Positions 8,530 to 17,531 of a stretch of 64,000 nt of DNA are shown here, piece by piece. Below the pieces are notes generated by a model, which was not told the origin of the DNA, did no database searches, and was given only the letters and a program-made list of their open reading frames with translations. Both the position numbers and the translations under genes were made by a program. The DNA is taken from positions 49,873 to 113,872 of the forward strand of contig NZ_BCWY01000028.1 in the NCBI RefSeq assembly GCF_001894825.1, in the 5' to 3' direction. The stretch is from Rhodococcus jostii NBRC 16295. GTDB taxonomy: Bacteria > Actinomycetota > Actinomycetes > Mycobacteriales > Mycobacteriaceae. The first letter of the stretch is position 1. The number at the start of each line of letters is the position of its first letter.

Positions 8530-9605
8530 ATGAGTCTCGAATTCCTCTGGTACATCCCCAATCAGGTCGCACCGGGGCACCGCGGCGAGCCCGTCGCGGC
8601 CGACCACAACAGCCTGGAGACCCTGACCGCCCAGGCGAAGGCCCTCGAGGAGCACGGTTGGAAGGGTGCGTTGATCGGCACCGGCTGGGGACGCCCGGAC
8701 ACACTCACCGTCGCCGCCGCCCTTGCTGCGAGGACGGCGACCTTCGAGCCGCTCATCGCGATCCGGCCCGGCTACTGGCGGCCGGCGAATGTCGCGTCCG
8801 CTGTCGCCACCCTCGATCATCTGACCGGCGGCCGGGTCCGGGTCAACATCGTCTCCGGGAAGGACAATCTCGGCGCGTACGGCGATCACGAGAGCGACCA
8901 GGCTCACCGGTACGCCCGCACCAAGGAATTTCTCCACCTCGTCCGCAAGCTGTGGAGGAGAACGTCACCTACCGAGGTGAGCACTTCCAGGTCACCGATT
9001 CCACGGTGCTGCCCCGGATCGTGCCGCGCGGAGACCGGCTGCACCCGAAGCTCTACTTCGGCGGCGCATCCGAAGCGGCCGAGCGGGTGGCGGCGACCGA
9101 GGCAGACGTGCAGCTCTTCTGGGGTGAGCCGCTCGCGGGTGTGGAGGAACGGATCGAGCGGTTGCGGTCACTGAGCGAGAAGCTCGGCCGAGAGCACGCG
9201 CCGCTGGAGTTCGGCCTGCGGATCACCACCTTCGTGCGGGACACGACCGAGCAGGCCTGGGCCGAGGCAGAGGCGAAGGTCGCGGAGATGGCGAAGAACG
9301 ATATGGCGAAAAACAAGGGGGCGCTTCCGCGGAACCCGTATCGCCAGACCGCCGTAGGACAGCAGCGACTCCTCGACCTCGCCACCCGTGGCGACGTGCT
9401 CGACGACAACCTGTACACCGCACCCGGGAAGGTCGGTGGCGGCGGCGCCGGCACCACCTGGCTCGTCGGCTCCCCCGAGGACGTCGCGAAGTCACTGCGC
9501 AAGTACGAAGATCTCGGCATCACCCACTTCGTACTCTCCGACACCCCGTATCTGCCGGAAATCGAGCGTCAGGGCAACCAGCTCCTGCCGTTACTGCGCG
9601 AATGA
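8530..9605 (+). pseudogene. LLM-class flavin-dependent monooxygenase, frameshifted
   Basis: The first frame reads a normal alkanesulfonate-monooxygenase-like N-terminus (MSLEFLWYIPNQ, then TGWGRPDTL and DHLTGGRVRVNIVSG). It stops making sense after VRKLW at about 8955. The family sequence resumes in another frame as EENVTYRGEHFQV and runs to the stop at 9605. One extra G in the run at 8954-8955 would restore LWEENV, giving about 358 aa, normal for SsuD/NtaA-like enzymes. The intact enzyme would use FMNH2 to desulfonate or oxidise small molecules. It is either a real 1-nt deletion or a homopolymer error. Confidence 0.85.
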
Positions 9606-9662
9606 GCCGGGGGAGCGCTACTTACGCTTCCCCGCAACAGCTTTGTGCTGCTCAGTGACAGT

Positions 9663-9693
9663 TACCCGCCCGCGTTGCAGGCGCGGGCGGGTA
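9663..9693. terminator. Bidirectional terminator hairpin
   Basis: TACCCGCCCGCG (9663-9674) and CGCGGGCGGGTA (9682-9693) form a perfect 12-bp stem with a 7-nt loop. It lies between two convergent genes ending at 9605 (plus) and 9770 (minus). Confidence 0.8.
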
Positions 9694-9769
9694 TCTGGCT
9701 GTCATCGGCTGGTCGCTCTGTCGCATAACGAGCCCCGGCGGACGAAGCCCGCCGTAATCTCGTCCTCGG

Positions 9770-10801
9770 TCAGAGCCTGAGTCCGGTCCCGTGCACACCG
9801 TGTTCCTCGATGAGCGCGAGTTCTTCGTCGGTGAGCGCCGGGAAGGTCAGGGCCGCAATGTTGTGGTCGAGTTGATCGGTAGAACTCGCACCGATCAGCG
9901 CCGACGTGACCTCCGGCCGTCGCAGTACCCACTGCAGCGCGAGCTGTGCGAGTGACTGGCCCCGGGCCTCGGCGATCTTGTTGAGCTCGGCAGTGCGCTG
10001 CCGGTACGTCTCGTCGATCACGTCCGGCGTCAGGAAGGTGCTGTTCTGCGCTCGCGCGTGCTCGGGAATCGTCTGCAGGTACTTGTCGGTCAGCAGACCC
10101 TGCGCCAACGGCGAATACACGATCAGCCCGAATCCGTCCTGGCGGGCGGTGTCCAGCAGGCCGTTCTGTTCGGGGCGGCGGTCGTAGATCGAGTAGCGCG
10201 ACTGGTGGATGAGCAACGGGACGCCGGCCTGGCGCAGCAGTTCGGCGGCTTCATGGGTGCGGTCGGGTAAGTAGTTGGAGATGCCGACGTACAGCGCCTT
10301 GCCTTGCTCGACCGCGCTGACCAGTGCACCGACGGACTCCTCCAGCGGCGTGCTGAGGTCCGGACTGTGGTGATAGAAGATGTCGACGTAGTCGGTGCCG
10401 AGGTCGCGCAGACTGTGGTCGAGCGAGGTGAGGATCGACTTGCGCGAGCCGCCCCTGAGGTACGGGCTCGGACCGATCGGGTTGCCTGCCTTGGTCGACA
10501 GGATGAGCTCGTCCCGGTAGGGCGCGAGGTCCTTGGCGAGTACCGTGCCGAAGTTCTTCTGGGCTGCGCGGTGCGGTGGGCCGTACCGGTCGGCGTTGTC
10601 GAAGTGGGTGATCCCCAGGTCGAACGCGTGGAGAATGATGTCCCGCTGCGTCGCGAAGGCGTAGTCGGCACCGAACTTCTGCCACAGGCCGAACGAGAAG
10701 GCAGGCAGGTCAAGACCGGAGTTTCCGGTGCGGTGGTACGGGACCTTCTCGTAGCGGTCGTCGGCAGCGGCGTAGGTGACTTCGAAGGGGATTTCGGTCA
10801 T
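9770..10801 (-). CDS. Aldo/keto reductase (YghZ / L-glyceraldehyde-3-phosphate reductase-like)
   Basis: This 343-aa AKR has the pattern FDNADRYGPP (Asp and Tyr of the tetrad), ILSTKAG (Lys) and FYHHSPD (His). The GPP loop and the length are typical of the AKR14/YghZ and Kv-beta-like group. It should reduce aldehydes with NADPH. The ATG at 10801 is preferred; a TTG 19 codons upstream is also open. It lies 84 nt downstream of the TetR gene on the same strand, so it may belong to the hydroxylase-tetR transcript, but it has no copy of the regulon operator of its own. Confidence 0.87.
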   Translation of the reverse strand: MTEIPFEVTYAAADDRYEKVPYHRTGNSGLDLPAFSFGLWQKFGADYAFATQRDIILHAFDLGITHFDNADRYGPPHRAAQKNFGTVLAKDLAPYRDELILSTKAGNPIGPSPYLRGGSRKSILTSLDHSLRDLGTDYVDIFYHHSPDLSTPLEESVGALVSAVEQGKALYVGISNYLPDRTHEAAELLRQAGVPLLIHQSRYSIYDRRPEQNGLLDTARQDGFGLIVYSPLAQGLLTDKYLQTIPEHARAQNSTFLTPDVIDETYRQRTAELNKIAEARGQSLAQLALQWVLRRPEVTSALIGASSTDQLDHNIAALTFPALTDEELALIEEHGVHGTGLRL

Positions 10802-10885
10802 GCGGACACTGTCGTCGAACGACGAGGGAATAGGAACGGTTCGGATCGTGCAGATCAATAGGAATGACTCAAGGCGACGCTCAGA

Positions 10886-11713
10886 TCAGTCGGGTGGTGA
10901 GGATTCGTCGAGCAGCCGTTCGAGGTAGTTCAGGTCCTGACGGATCATCGCGATCGCTCGTGCGGGACCCTCCGGGGTTGCGGACTGTGGGTCCTGCTGG
11001 GCCACCGAGCGTACTGCCATGTCTGCGAGTTGAGTGGCGATGGCGCGATCGTCGTCCGCGTTTCCGGGCTGATGCCACCAGGCGATCCAATTGAGCATGC
11101 CGATGACGCCCAGTGCTGCGGTTCGCGGATCGACCGGGCGCATCTCGCCGGTGCGGATTCCGTCTTCGATGACGTGAATGAATTCCTTGAGCACGTGTCG
11201 GCGGCTCTGCTGATAATTGCGCGAGATGTCGTCGGGTAGCTCCGCTTCGGAGCGGATGATCAGCCGGAATCGATCTGGAGCTTGCGCCTGGTGCAGCGCG
11301 ATGGCGGTCGCCATCTCGCGGAGTTTCTCGGTCGGACCCAGGTCGGTGCGCTCGTTGATGGTGTGTAGCAGGGCGGCGGGCGTCTCGGTGCTTTCGCTGA
11401 CCAGGCGGGAGAGGAGCTCGTCCTTGTTGGCCACGTAGTGATAGAGGGCGGGCCGCGTCAGGCCGGTTGCGTCGGCGATGTCCTGCAGCGTGGTGCTCGC
11501 GAATCCTCGTTCGGCAAACAGCCGGGTGGCTTGCTCCATGATCTGCTTTTCCACCAGCTCACGGCGAGGGTTGCTACGGCCGGCCGCGCTCTCGGGTGCA
11601 GCCTGCTCGGTGGAACGGGTTTTGCCCCGGCCTCTGGGTCGGCGCCCGTTCGCGGCCTCCTCGCTTGTCATGTCCGAAGGATAACGGGCGCGCGCCGCTG
11701 GTCGCGTACTCAT
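10886..11713 (-). CDS. TetR-family transcriptional regulator of the aromatic-acid regulon
   Basis: This 275-aa protein has a long basic N-terminal arm of about 55 residues, then a TetR HTH, TTLQDIADATGLTRPALYHY, followed by VANKDELL. The remainder is an all-helical ligand-binding domain. The start at 11713 overlaps the stop of the FAD hydroxylase gene (ATGA), so the two are co-translated. Three near-identical palindromes sit over the -10 elements of the hydroxylase-tetR, hyuAB and maleate-isomerase promoters. This regulator is therefore the obvious candidate repressor, with a pathway acid or CoA thioester as inducer. That assignment is inference from gene order and shared sites. Confidence 0.9.
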   Translation of the reverse strand: MSTRPAARARYPSDMTSEEAANGRRPRGRGKTRSTEQAAPESAAGRSNPRRELVEKQIMEQATRLFAERGFASTTLQDIADATGLTRPALYHYVANKDELLSRLVSESTETPAALLHTINERTDLGPTEKLREMATAIALHQAQAPDRFRLIIRSEAELPDDISRNYQQSRRHVLKEFIHVIEDGIRTGEMRPVDPRTAALGVIGMLNWIAWWHQPGNADDDRAIATQLADMAVRSVAQQDPQSATPEGPARAIAMIRQDLNYLERLLDESSPPD

Positions 11714-13293
11714 GCCGAGACCCGTGATCCGGACAGCGCTCGATCAGGCTCCGACGATGCCGGATCATTGAAGAACGTCAGGTGCATGCGTACGCTGGCC
11801 AACCCTGCGGCGACGTCGGCGCGACAGGACGCGGGGGCCTCGACGACGAGGACCGCATCTGTGTGGTGCCGTAGCCGTTCGGCGAAATCGAGTCGGCTGA
11901 GCAGCGATGAGCGGGTGGATGGGCCGGTGAGCCAGAGGGTCCGCGAGGTTGGTGCGGTCTCGATGAGTGCGGTGGCCTCCGGACCCCAGGCGGAATCGAA
12001 GTCGATGTCGAGCACCGTGGTGGTTTCGGCGTCACGGAGGTACGTGGGCGCGATCCGGTGCTCGAATCGGAAATCACCGTGGTCGAGTGGTTGCGCGATG
12101 GTCCAGTCCGTGATGTCTGCGTCAGGGATCGCATCCGAGGGTAGGTCCGCGTAGCTCGCCAGGCCTTCCCGGACGAGTGTGGGCGCGGTGTCGTGGAATC
12201 GGCTGAGGCTGACCTTTCCGGCGCGGGTCATGTAGGCGATCATCAGCTGTTCGATCGGGAGGTCCATCCGCTGTGGGAAGGATTCCCACCAGAGTTCGCT
12301 GCGGTGCGCGATCTGCTGGAGGTGTTCGACGGCGGGGCGGCGAGCCCGTTCGTATTGCGCGAGCGCTTCCTCGATATTCGGGGCCGTGATGAGTGCGTGG
12401 TCGAGTGCGATGGCGTCCTCCATGGCGAGTTTGGTGCCCGAGCCGATGGAGTAGTGCGCGGTGTGGGCGGCGTCGCCGAGCAGGACGACGTTGCCACTGT
12501 GCCAGCGCCCACACGAGATGGTTCGGAAGCGCATCCAGCGGGTGCGGTTCCCGATCAGCCGATGCTGTTGCAAGGTCTCGGCGAAGGCCTCCTGCAGGTA
12601 CTGCAGGGCGGTTTCGTCGCTGTCGAGCGGCGCTGTGTGCTCGGTGGATACGTCGAACCCTGCCCGCCGCCACGTGTGCTCGTCGGTTTCGATGAGGAAG
12701 GTGCTGCGGTCTGCCGCGTAAGGGTAAGCGTGTGCGACGAACGTGCCGTGCTCGGTGGTGACCGGGATGAAAATTGCACTCGGCAGAGCGAAATCCGTTC
12801 CGCACCAGAGGTACAGGCCGGCGCCGGTGCTGATATGTGGGTCGAACCGGTCTGCGAGCTGTGCGCGTGTGCCGCTGTTGATCCCGTCGGCCGCAATGAT
12901 CAGGTCCGCGTCGAGGTCTGCGGGGTCCCGGCGTTCGCCGAAATGCAGCCGGACGCCGGCATGTCGGGCTTGTTGCTGCAGTACGTCGAGCAGGGAAGTG
13001 CGCGCGATCGCGAGGAGATCACCGTTCGCCAGCCGGGCGATGTGCTCGCCGACCTGCATCGACATGTCGTGCGGATGGGCGGCGGCGACGATGGCCTCGA
13101 GCGATGCCGGGTCGGCCTCGCGAAGATTGCGCTGGGTGCGGGAGGCGAGTCCGACGCCGAATCCGAATGTCTTGTCCGGGGCGCTCTGTTCGTATACCGC
13201 CACTTCGGCATCCGGATGGCTGAGTTTGAGCAGTCTTGCGGCGTAGAGGCCGCCAGGTCCACCTCCGAGAACTGCGACTCGCTCGAGGTTCAT
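11710..13293 (-). CDS. FAD-dependent aromatic hydroxylase, salicylyl-CoA 5-hydroxylase / anthraniloyl-CoA monooxygenase-like
   Basis: This 527-aa group A flavoprotein monooxygenase has the FAD motif GGGPGG at residues 10-15, the central stretch LIIAADGINS and a late GDAAHTAHYSIGSGTKLAMED. That GDAAH context, with FGFGVGL near the start, matches salicylyl-CoA 5-hydroxylase (SdgC) and the N-terminal half of anthraniloyl-CoA monooxygenase rather than free-acid hydroxylases. About 120 C-terminal residues extend beyond the usual hydroxylase core and I do not recognise them. The gene has its own promoter and operator and overlaps tetR. With the aryl-AMP ligase upstream, it should hydroxylate an aryl-CoA. 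Confidence 0.85.
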   Translation of the reverse strand: MNLERVAVLGGGPGGLYAARLLKLSHPDAEVAVYEQSAPDKTFGFGVGLASRTQRNLREADPASLEAIVAAAHPHDMSMQVGEHIARLANGDLLAIARTSLLDVLQQQARHAGVRLHFGERRDPADLDADLIIAADGINSGTRAQLADRFDPHISTGAGLYLWCGTDFALPSAIFIPVTTEHGTFVAHAYPYAADRSTFLIETDEHTWRRAGFDVSTEHTAPLDSDETALQYLQEAFAETLQQHRLIGNRTRWMRFRTISCGRWHSGNVVLLGDAAHTAHYSIGSGTKLAMEDAIALDHALITAPNIEEALAQYERARRPAVEHLQQIAHRSELWWESFPQRMDLPIEQLMIAYMTRAGKVSLSRFHDTAPTLVREGLASYADLPSDAIPDADITDWTIAQPLDHGDFRFEHRIAPTYLRDAETTTVLDIDFDSAWGPEATALIETAPTSRTLWLTGPSTRSSLLSRLDFAERLRHHTDAVLVVEAPASCRADVAAGLASVRMHLTFFNDPASSEPDRALSGSRVSA

Positions 13294-13322
13294 GGTAAAA
13301 CTCCAGTCTGTGTGACGTATCA

Positions 13323-13355
13323 GTCGATTATTCTACGTGCATGTCGAAGAGTCAA
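13323..13355 (-). promoter_or_regulatory. Hydroxylase-tetR promoter with operator copy 3
   Basis: Read on the minus strand, TTGACT (13355-13350), a 17-nt spacer and AATAAT (13332-13327) form a strong promoter 34 nt from the hydroxylase start. The -10 lies inside the imperfect palindrome GTCGATTATTCTAC (13323-13336). This differs at only two positions from the copy at 19712-19725, and the flanks (ACGTG then ATG) are conserved too. Confidence 0.75.
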
Positions 13356-13383
13356 TGTGATGCGTCGTCGAATCCCGGTGTGG

Positions 13384-13419
13384 CCTTCGGGGCATGCCCA
13401 TACGGACATGCCCCGAAGG
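13384..13419 (-). terminator. Terminator hairpin after the aryl-AMP ligase gene
   Basis: CCTTCGGGGCATG (13384-13396) pairs perfectly over 13 bp with CATGCCCCGAAGG (13407-13419) across a 10-nt loop. It separates the hyuA-hyuB-ligase transcript from the hydroxylase-tetR promoter just downstream. Confidence 0.8.
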
Positions 13420-13454
13420 TGTTGATCGTCAACGGAACCGGACGACGCCCGGTC

Positions 13455-15152
13455 CTACGCGACCACGCCGTGTGCGTCGGCTTCGGCGAGCAGTTTCGCT
13501 GCGATCTCGGCACGCAACCGCTTCTTGTCGATCTTGTTCACATTGGTGTGGGGCAAGGACGGCACCCATTCGAGCCGTTCGGGCCACTTGAACTTCGCGA
13601 CACCGAGCTGCGCCAGATGCTCCTGAACGGCCTTCAGCAACAGTGGTTCTCCGTCGACGGACACCAGGTACGCGCAGGCCTTCTCGCCGAGTCGGGGATC
13701 GGGCATGGCGACGACCGCCGCGTTGGCGATGCCGGGGTGCTCGAGCAGGAGCAATTCGAGTTCCTCGGCGTTGACCTTCTCCCCGCCTCGGTTGATGAGG
13801 TCCTTGATTCGTCCCTCGATCGACAGGTACCTCTTGCCGTCGATGACGGTGATCGCGGCGAGGTCACCGGTGCGGTAGAACCCGTCGGAGGTGAAGGCAT
13901 TCTGGTTGTGTTCCGGGGCGTCGAAGTAGCCGGGGATCGTGTAAGGCCCGCGGCAGCACAGTTCTCCGACGCCGCCGTCGCGGAGTTCGTTCTCGGCACC
14001 TGGTTCGAGGATAGAAATTTCGTCGTCGGAGGCGATCGGGGTGCCCACGGTTGTCAGTCGGGCGTGTGCGGGGGAGTCGAGAGGGGTCACCGTGAGCAGC
14101 CCTTCGGACATGCCGAACAGCTGACCTGCCCAGTGCCCGGCACCGTCGTCGACGCGGTCGAAAAGTTCGGGTGGAACCTTGGCGCCCGACAGCACGACGC
14201 GTCGGAGAGACGTGCGGGCCTTGTCGAAGTCGTGGGTCAGAACCGCCTGGTAGTGACCGTGTCCGATGAGGACTTCGGTCGCTTCCGTCCGTGCCATCAA
14301 CTCGAACGCGGCGGGAGCGTCGGCAGTGGCGAGGACCAGACAGGCGCCGACGGAGTGCGCCGCGTGCAACCCACACGAGATTCCGGCGTTGTGGATGATC
14401 GGTATCAGGTGCGCCACGCGGCTGTGTTCGTCCCAGCCGAGCCGCTGTGCGTAGAGCAGGGCGTTGTTCCAGTATTCGGCGTGGATGCGCGGAATGACCT
14501 TGGGCACACCGGTGGTGCCGCCGGAAAGCTGGAACGCGGCGACGTCGAGTGGATCGGTCTGCCCTTCGATCTGCTCGACCAAGGAACGCGCCGCGACGGG
14601 ATCGGTCTCGAGTCCCAGGTCTTCCAGTCGGGTCACGCCCGGTTGGTCTCTGCCCGACTCGTCGCCGACGGTGATGATGTGCCGGATGCTGGGATGCCCG
14701 GTCGCATGTTCGCGCGCGAACTCGACGAGGTCGAACCCCGCGGTGCGGACCTCGACGATGTGCCCGACGGCGCCGACCTTCCGGCTGACGTGCCCGATCT
14801 CGTGCATGCGATGCGCGGCGAGGGTCGCGACGGGGACGAGGCCGGCCTTGATGCAGCCGTACCAGGCGAGGACGGTTTCCTGGCGATTGGTCAGCTGGAA
14901 GATGACCGGATCCAGTCGGTTGAGCCCGAGTCGGATCAGGCCGGCCGCGATCTGGTCGGTCCGGCGATCCAGTTCGGCGAAGCTCATCGAGCCTTCGGCG
15001 CTGATCACTGCGGTCCGCTCCGCGAACCGGTGCGCGATCTGGTGCAGTCGCCGCCCGGTGGGATCGTCGCTCCACATTCCGCTTTCGCGGTAGTGCCGGG
15101 CCCGGTCCTCGGGAAAAGTGACGAGGCGTCCGCCCCAATCCGAGTAGGTCAC
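13455..15152 (-). CDS. Aryl acid-AMP ligase (salicylate/2,3-dihydroxybenzoate type)
   Basis: This 565-aa ANL-superfamily enzyme resembles DhbE/EntE/YbtE. The ATP loop is SGGTTGVPK, and the A5-A8 region includes YRTGDLA and GRIKDLINRGGEK. The aryl-binding stretch reads HNAGISCG; in the alignment with DhbE the position of Ser240 is Cys, as in salicylate-activating YbtE and MbtA, which favours salicylate. The GTG at 15152 was chosen because AGGAGG lies 8 nt upstream; a longer frame would run into hyuB. It sits 43 nt after hyuB, and no siderophore carrier or NRPS is adjacent. A degradative role feeding the CoA-dependent hydroxylase fits better. Confidence 0.88.
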   Translation of the reverse strand: MTYSDWGGRLVTFPEDRARHYRESGMWSDDPTGRRLHQIAHRFAERTAVISAEGSMSFAELDRRTDQIAAGLIRLGLNRLDPVIFQLTNRQETVLAWYGCIKAGLVPVATLAAHRMHEIGHVSRKVGAVGHIVEVRTAGFDLVEFAREHATGHPSIRHIITVGDESGRDQPGVTRLEDLGLETDPVAARSLVEQIEGQTDPLDVAAFQLSGGTTGVPKVIPRIHAEYWNNALLYAQRLGWDEHSRVAHLIPIIHNAGISCGLHAAHSVGACLVLATADAPAAFELMARTEATEVLIGHGHYQAVLTHDFDKARTSLRRVVLSGAKVPPELFDRVDDGAGHWAGQLFGMSEGLLTVTPLDSPAHARLTTVGTPIASDDEISILEPGAENELRDGGVGELCCRGPYTIPGYFDAPEHNQNAFTSDGFYRTGDLAAITVIDGKRYLSIEGRIKDLINRGGEKVNAEELELLLLEHPGIANAAVVAMPDPRLGEKACAYLVSVDGEPLLLKAVQEHLAQLGVAKFKWPERLEWVPSLPHTNVNKIDKKRLRAEIAAKLLAEADAHGVVA

Positions 15153-15195
15153 CGCTGCCCTCCTGATGCCTGTGTCATCACGGGTTTCACCGACA

Positions 15196-17520
15196 TTATC
15201 GCTCCGCAACCGCAGGGAGGAGTCGTGCGATGTCGAGGGCGTGATCGGGGTGATCAGCGGGGACGATTCCGGAGTAGACGGCGGTCCAGCAGCCGGGGCA
15301 GCAGAGTTGCCGGAATACGACGGGGGTGTCGACGTATTCGCGGGGATCGGAGGTCACCTGCGGCCCGGCTGTCGAGGACGGGCCCTCGAACCGCGCCAGG
15401 TCGAGCGTGGCGGTGCCCTTGTCGTCGCCGAGAAGGCGCCCGCATTGGGCGCAGGCGATCGCGCGGGTGTCGCCGATCGTGACCTCTGCCAGGTTGTCGT
15501 CGAGTCTGCGAGAGCCGGTCAGGTCGAGCACGGGGGCATCGGACGGACTTCCCCCGGAGCGGTCTCGGCGCGTCGTACGCATCTCGTCGCGCCGCTCCGA
15601 GGTCCGGATCTCGTCGGCGTCTCCGTCGTCGAGGACGACTCCGTACACGGTCTCGGCACCGTATTCGGTGACCTTGCCTTCACGGAAGTCGGCTGCCACG
15701 GCGGCCGGGTCGCGCAGCAGCGGATCACCGTATCCGCCGCCGCCCTGCCAGTGCATGTACAGCACTTCACCGGGCGCGACGTAGCTCTCCGCGTAGCACG
15801 CTCCGAGTTCACGGCCGCCGCCGAGATCGTTCAGGGCATCGGGTATGCGGCCGGCGGCGAACTGTTCGACGATGTCGGTGCCGCGGGCGAGAACTTCGAC
15901 GCCGGTGTTACCGGGGTATCCGCCTGCGAGGCCGTTGTTCTGGGCGACGGCCTTGCCCGCCGACGCCAATACCAGACCCATCGGCAGGCTGGTGCCGTAG
16001 GGGGTGATGGCGATGGAGGCGCTGACACCACCTCGCTGGCGACCGGGTCCGCCGGAGTCGGGTTCCTCGCGGCGCCACAGGGTGAGCAGCGGGTAGAGGA
16101 ATTCGGTCATCTCGGTGTCCGGAATGCGGCCCATCGGGATGCAGAAGAGGCCACCGGTGTCCATGCCGTCGGCGGTGGGGCGGGCCCCGTAGCCGCCGGC
16201 CATCGGCTCCATCATGATGTTGAGGAACGGCACCGACTGTTCGGGGCGTTCGTCGAGACCGGCGATCACGGCGGTGTCCCACGTGCCGCAGCACGCGGCC
16301 TGCACACTCTTGCCGAGATCGACCGACCGGTCGAGCATCTGCGACAGGCATTCCGCAATCAGGGTGCCGGTGAGCCAGGCCGGCCCGATCGGTCCGCGGC
16401 TGACCGCTGCGGGGAAGGTGGCGTTGTTGATCGTGCCCTCTTCGGAAACCAGGTCGAAGCAGCGCATCAGTCCGCCCGCAGACCAGGGGATGTCTCCGGC
16501 GAGGATCGGAAGGAGGGCGAGCATGACTCCGCCGCGCATACCCGCGTAGGTGCAGTTGATCACGCCGGTCTGCGGATCGGTGCCGGTGAAGTCGAAGGTG
16601 AGGTGATCGGCGGTCTTGGTCATGGCCACGGCGATCTTGTGGATTCCGCGGTCGCCGGTGTGTGACTGATCCTGGTAGCCGGTGGCCTTCCAGGTGCCGT
16701 CGGGCAGCGACGTGAGTTTGCCGCGCAGACGTCCCTCCGCGTCGGCCATCATCCGCTTCATCACGGCCTTGACGGTGTCGGCACCATACTGCTCGATCAC
16801 GGCGAGAAGTCGGTTGCGGCCCACGGTGTTGGCGCCGATCTTCGCGCGCAGATCGAGTCCGACGAGCATCGGCACCCGCGAGCGCCGCACCCAGGCATCG
16901 GAGACGTCGCGTTGTAGTTCGTAGTCGCGCACAACCTTGATCGGTGGCGTCGGGAGCGATTCGGAGAACACGTCCTGGGCGGAGGGGTCGAACGAGCCGA
17001 GCCCGGATCCGCCGAGATCGGGTTCGTGACAGATGGCACTGGTCCAGGCGAAGAGCTTGCCCTCGTGGAAGATTGGTTGATAGACGATCACGTCGCTCTG
17101 GTGCAGTCCGCCGCCGACCCAGGGGTCGTTGCACAGGAACATGTCGCCCGCGGTGATTCCGGGGTTCGTCGCGCGGTGCTGGAGGGTCCAGTAGATGGCG
17201 AGGTCGACGGCACCGACGAGCATGGTGTTGTAGAGGCCGACCTGCACTTCCTGCCCGATTTCGTCGCTGATCGCGAAGTCGAAGTCGTTGGCGTCGGTGA
17301 CGATGGGGGAGCCGGACATGCGCTTGAGCGCTTCGCCCATTTCGTCGGTGACCGACCACAGCCGGTGCCGGATGACCTCGTAGGTCAGCGGGTCGAGGTC
17401 GTCGATCTGCTCCTGCGTCACGGTGTGGACGGGAAGGGACGGCGGCAGCGAGCGCGAGAGTGCGTCAGGGTCGATCGGTCGGCTCGAGAAGATTTCGGAG
17501 CCGGGGATTTGCATGGTCAT
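15196..17520 (-). CDS. HyuB (hydantoinase/oxoprolinase/acetone carboxylase alpha-type) fused to a gamma-like zinc domain
   Basis: This 774-aa protein has a HyuB/N-methylhydantoinase-B fold over about the first 600 residues, with typical FLCNDPWVGGGLHQSDV and GGGGYGDPL stretches. The last 90 residues carry paired cysteines, Cys690/Cys693 and Cys740/Cys741/Cys744. They look like the separate zinc-binding gamma subunit of acetone or acetophenone carboxylases, here fused to the large subunit. The ATG at 17520 has GGAG upstream and lies 11 nt after the hyuA stop. With HyuA it should perform an ATP-driven hydrolysis or carboxylation; the fused domain tilts me towards carboxylation. The substrate is unknown. 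Confidence 0.85.
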   Translation of the reverse strand: MTMQIPGSEIFSSRPIDPDALSRSLPPSLPVHTVTQEQIDDLDPLTYEVIRHRLWSVTDEMGEALKRMSGSPIVTDANDFDFAISDEIGQEVQVGLYNTMLVGAVDLAIYWTLQHRATNPGITAGDMFLCNDPWVGGGLHQSDVIVYQPIFHEGKLFAWTSAICHEPDLGGSGLGSFDPSAQDVFSESLPTPPIKVVRDYELQRDVSDAWVRRSRVPMLVGLDLRAKIGANTVGRNRLLAVIEQYGADTVKAVMKRMMADAEGRLRGKLTSLPDGTWKATGYQDQSHTGDRGIHKIAVAMTKTADHLTFDFTGTDPQTGVINCTYAGMRGGVMLALLPILAGDIPWSAGGLMRCFDLVSEEGTINNATFPAAVSRGPIGPAWLTGTLIAECLSQMLDRSVDLGKSVQAACCGTWDTAVIAGLDERPEQSVPFLNIMMEPMAGGYGARPTADGMDTGGLFCIPMGRIPDTEMTEFLYPLLTLWRREEPDSGGPGRQRGGVSASIAITPYGTSLPMGLVLASAGKAVAQNNGLAGGYPGNTGVEVLARGTDIVEQFAAGRIPDALNDLGGGRELGACYAESYVAPGEVLYMHWQGGGGYGDPLLRDPAAVAADFREGKVTEYGAETVYGVVLDDGDADEIRTSERRDEMRTTRRDRSGGSPSDAPVLDLTGSRRLDDNLAEVTIGDTRAIACAQCGRLLGDDKGTATLDLARFEGPSSTAGPQVTSDPREYVDTPVVFRQLCCPGCWTAVYSGIVPADHPDHALDIARLLPAVAER

Positions 17521-17531
17521 CTTCGGTGCTC

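Noticed and set aside
13455..15152. Aryl-AMP ligase as part of a siderophore cluster
   Set aside because: No isochorismate genes, aryl carrier protein or NRPS adjoin it, and it shares an operon and operator with catabolic genes; the NRPS at 62.6 kb is far away.
13341..15482. Long plus-strand frame of 713 codons
   Set aside because: It is antisense to the aryl-AMP ligase and has no recognisable domain or ribosome site.
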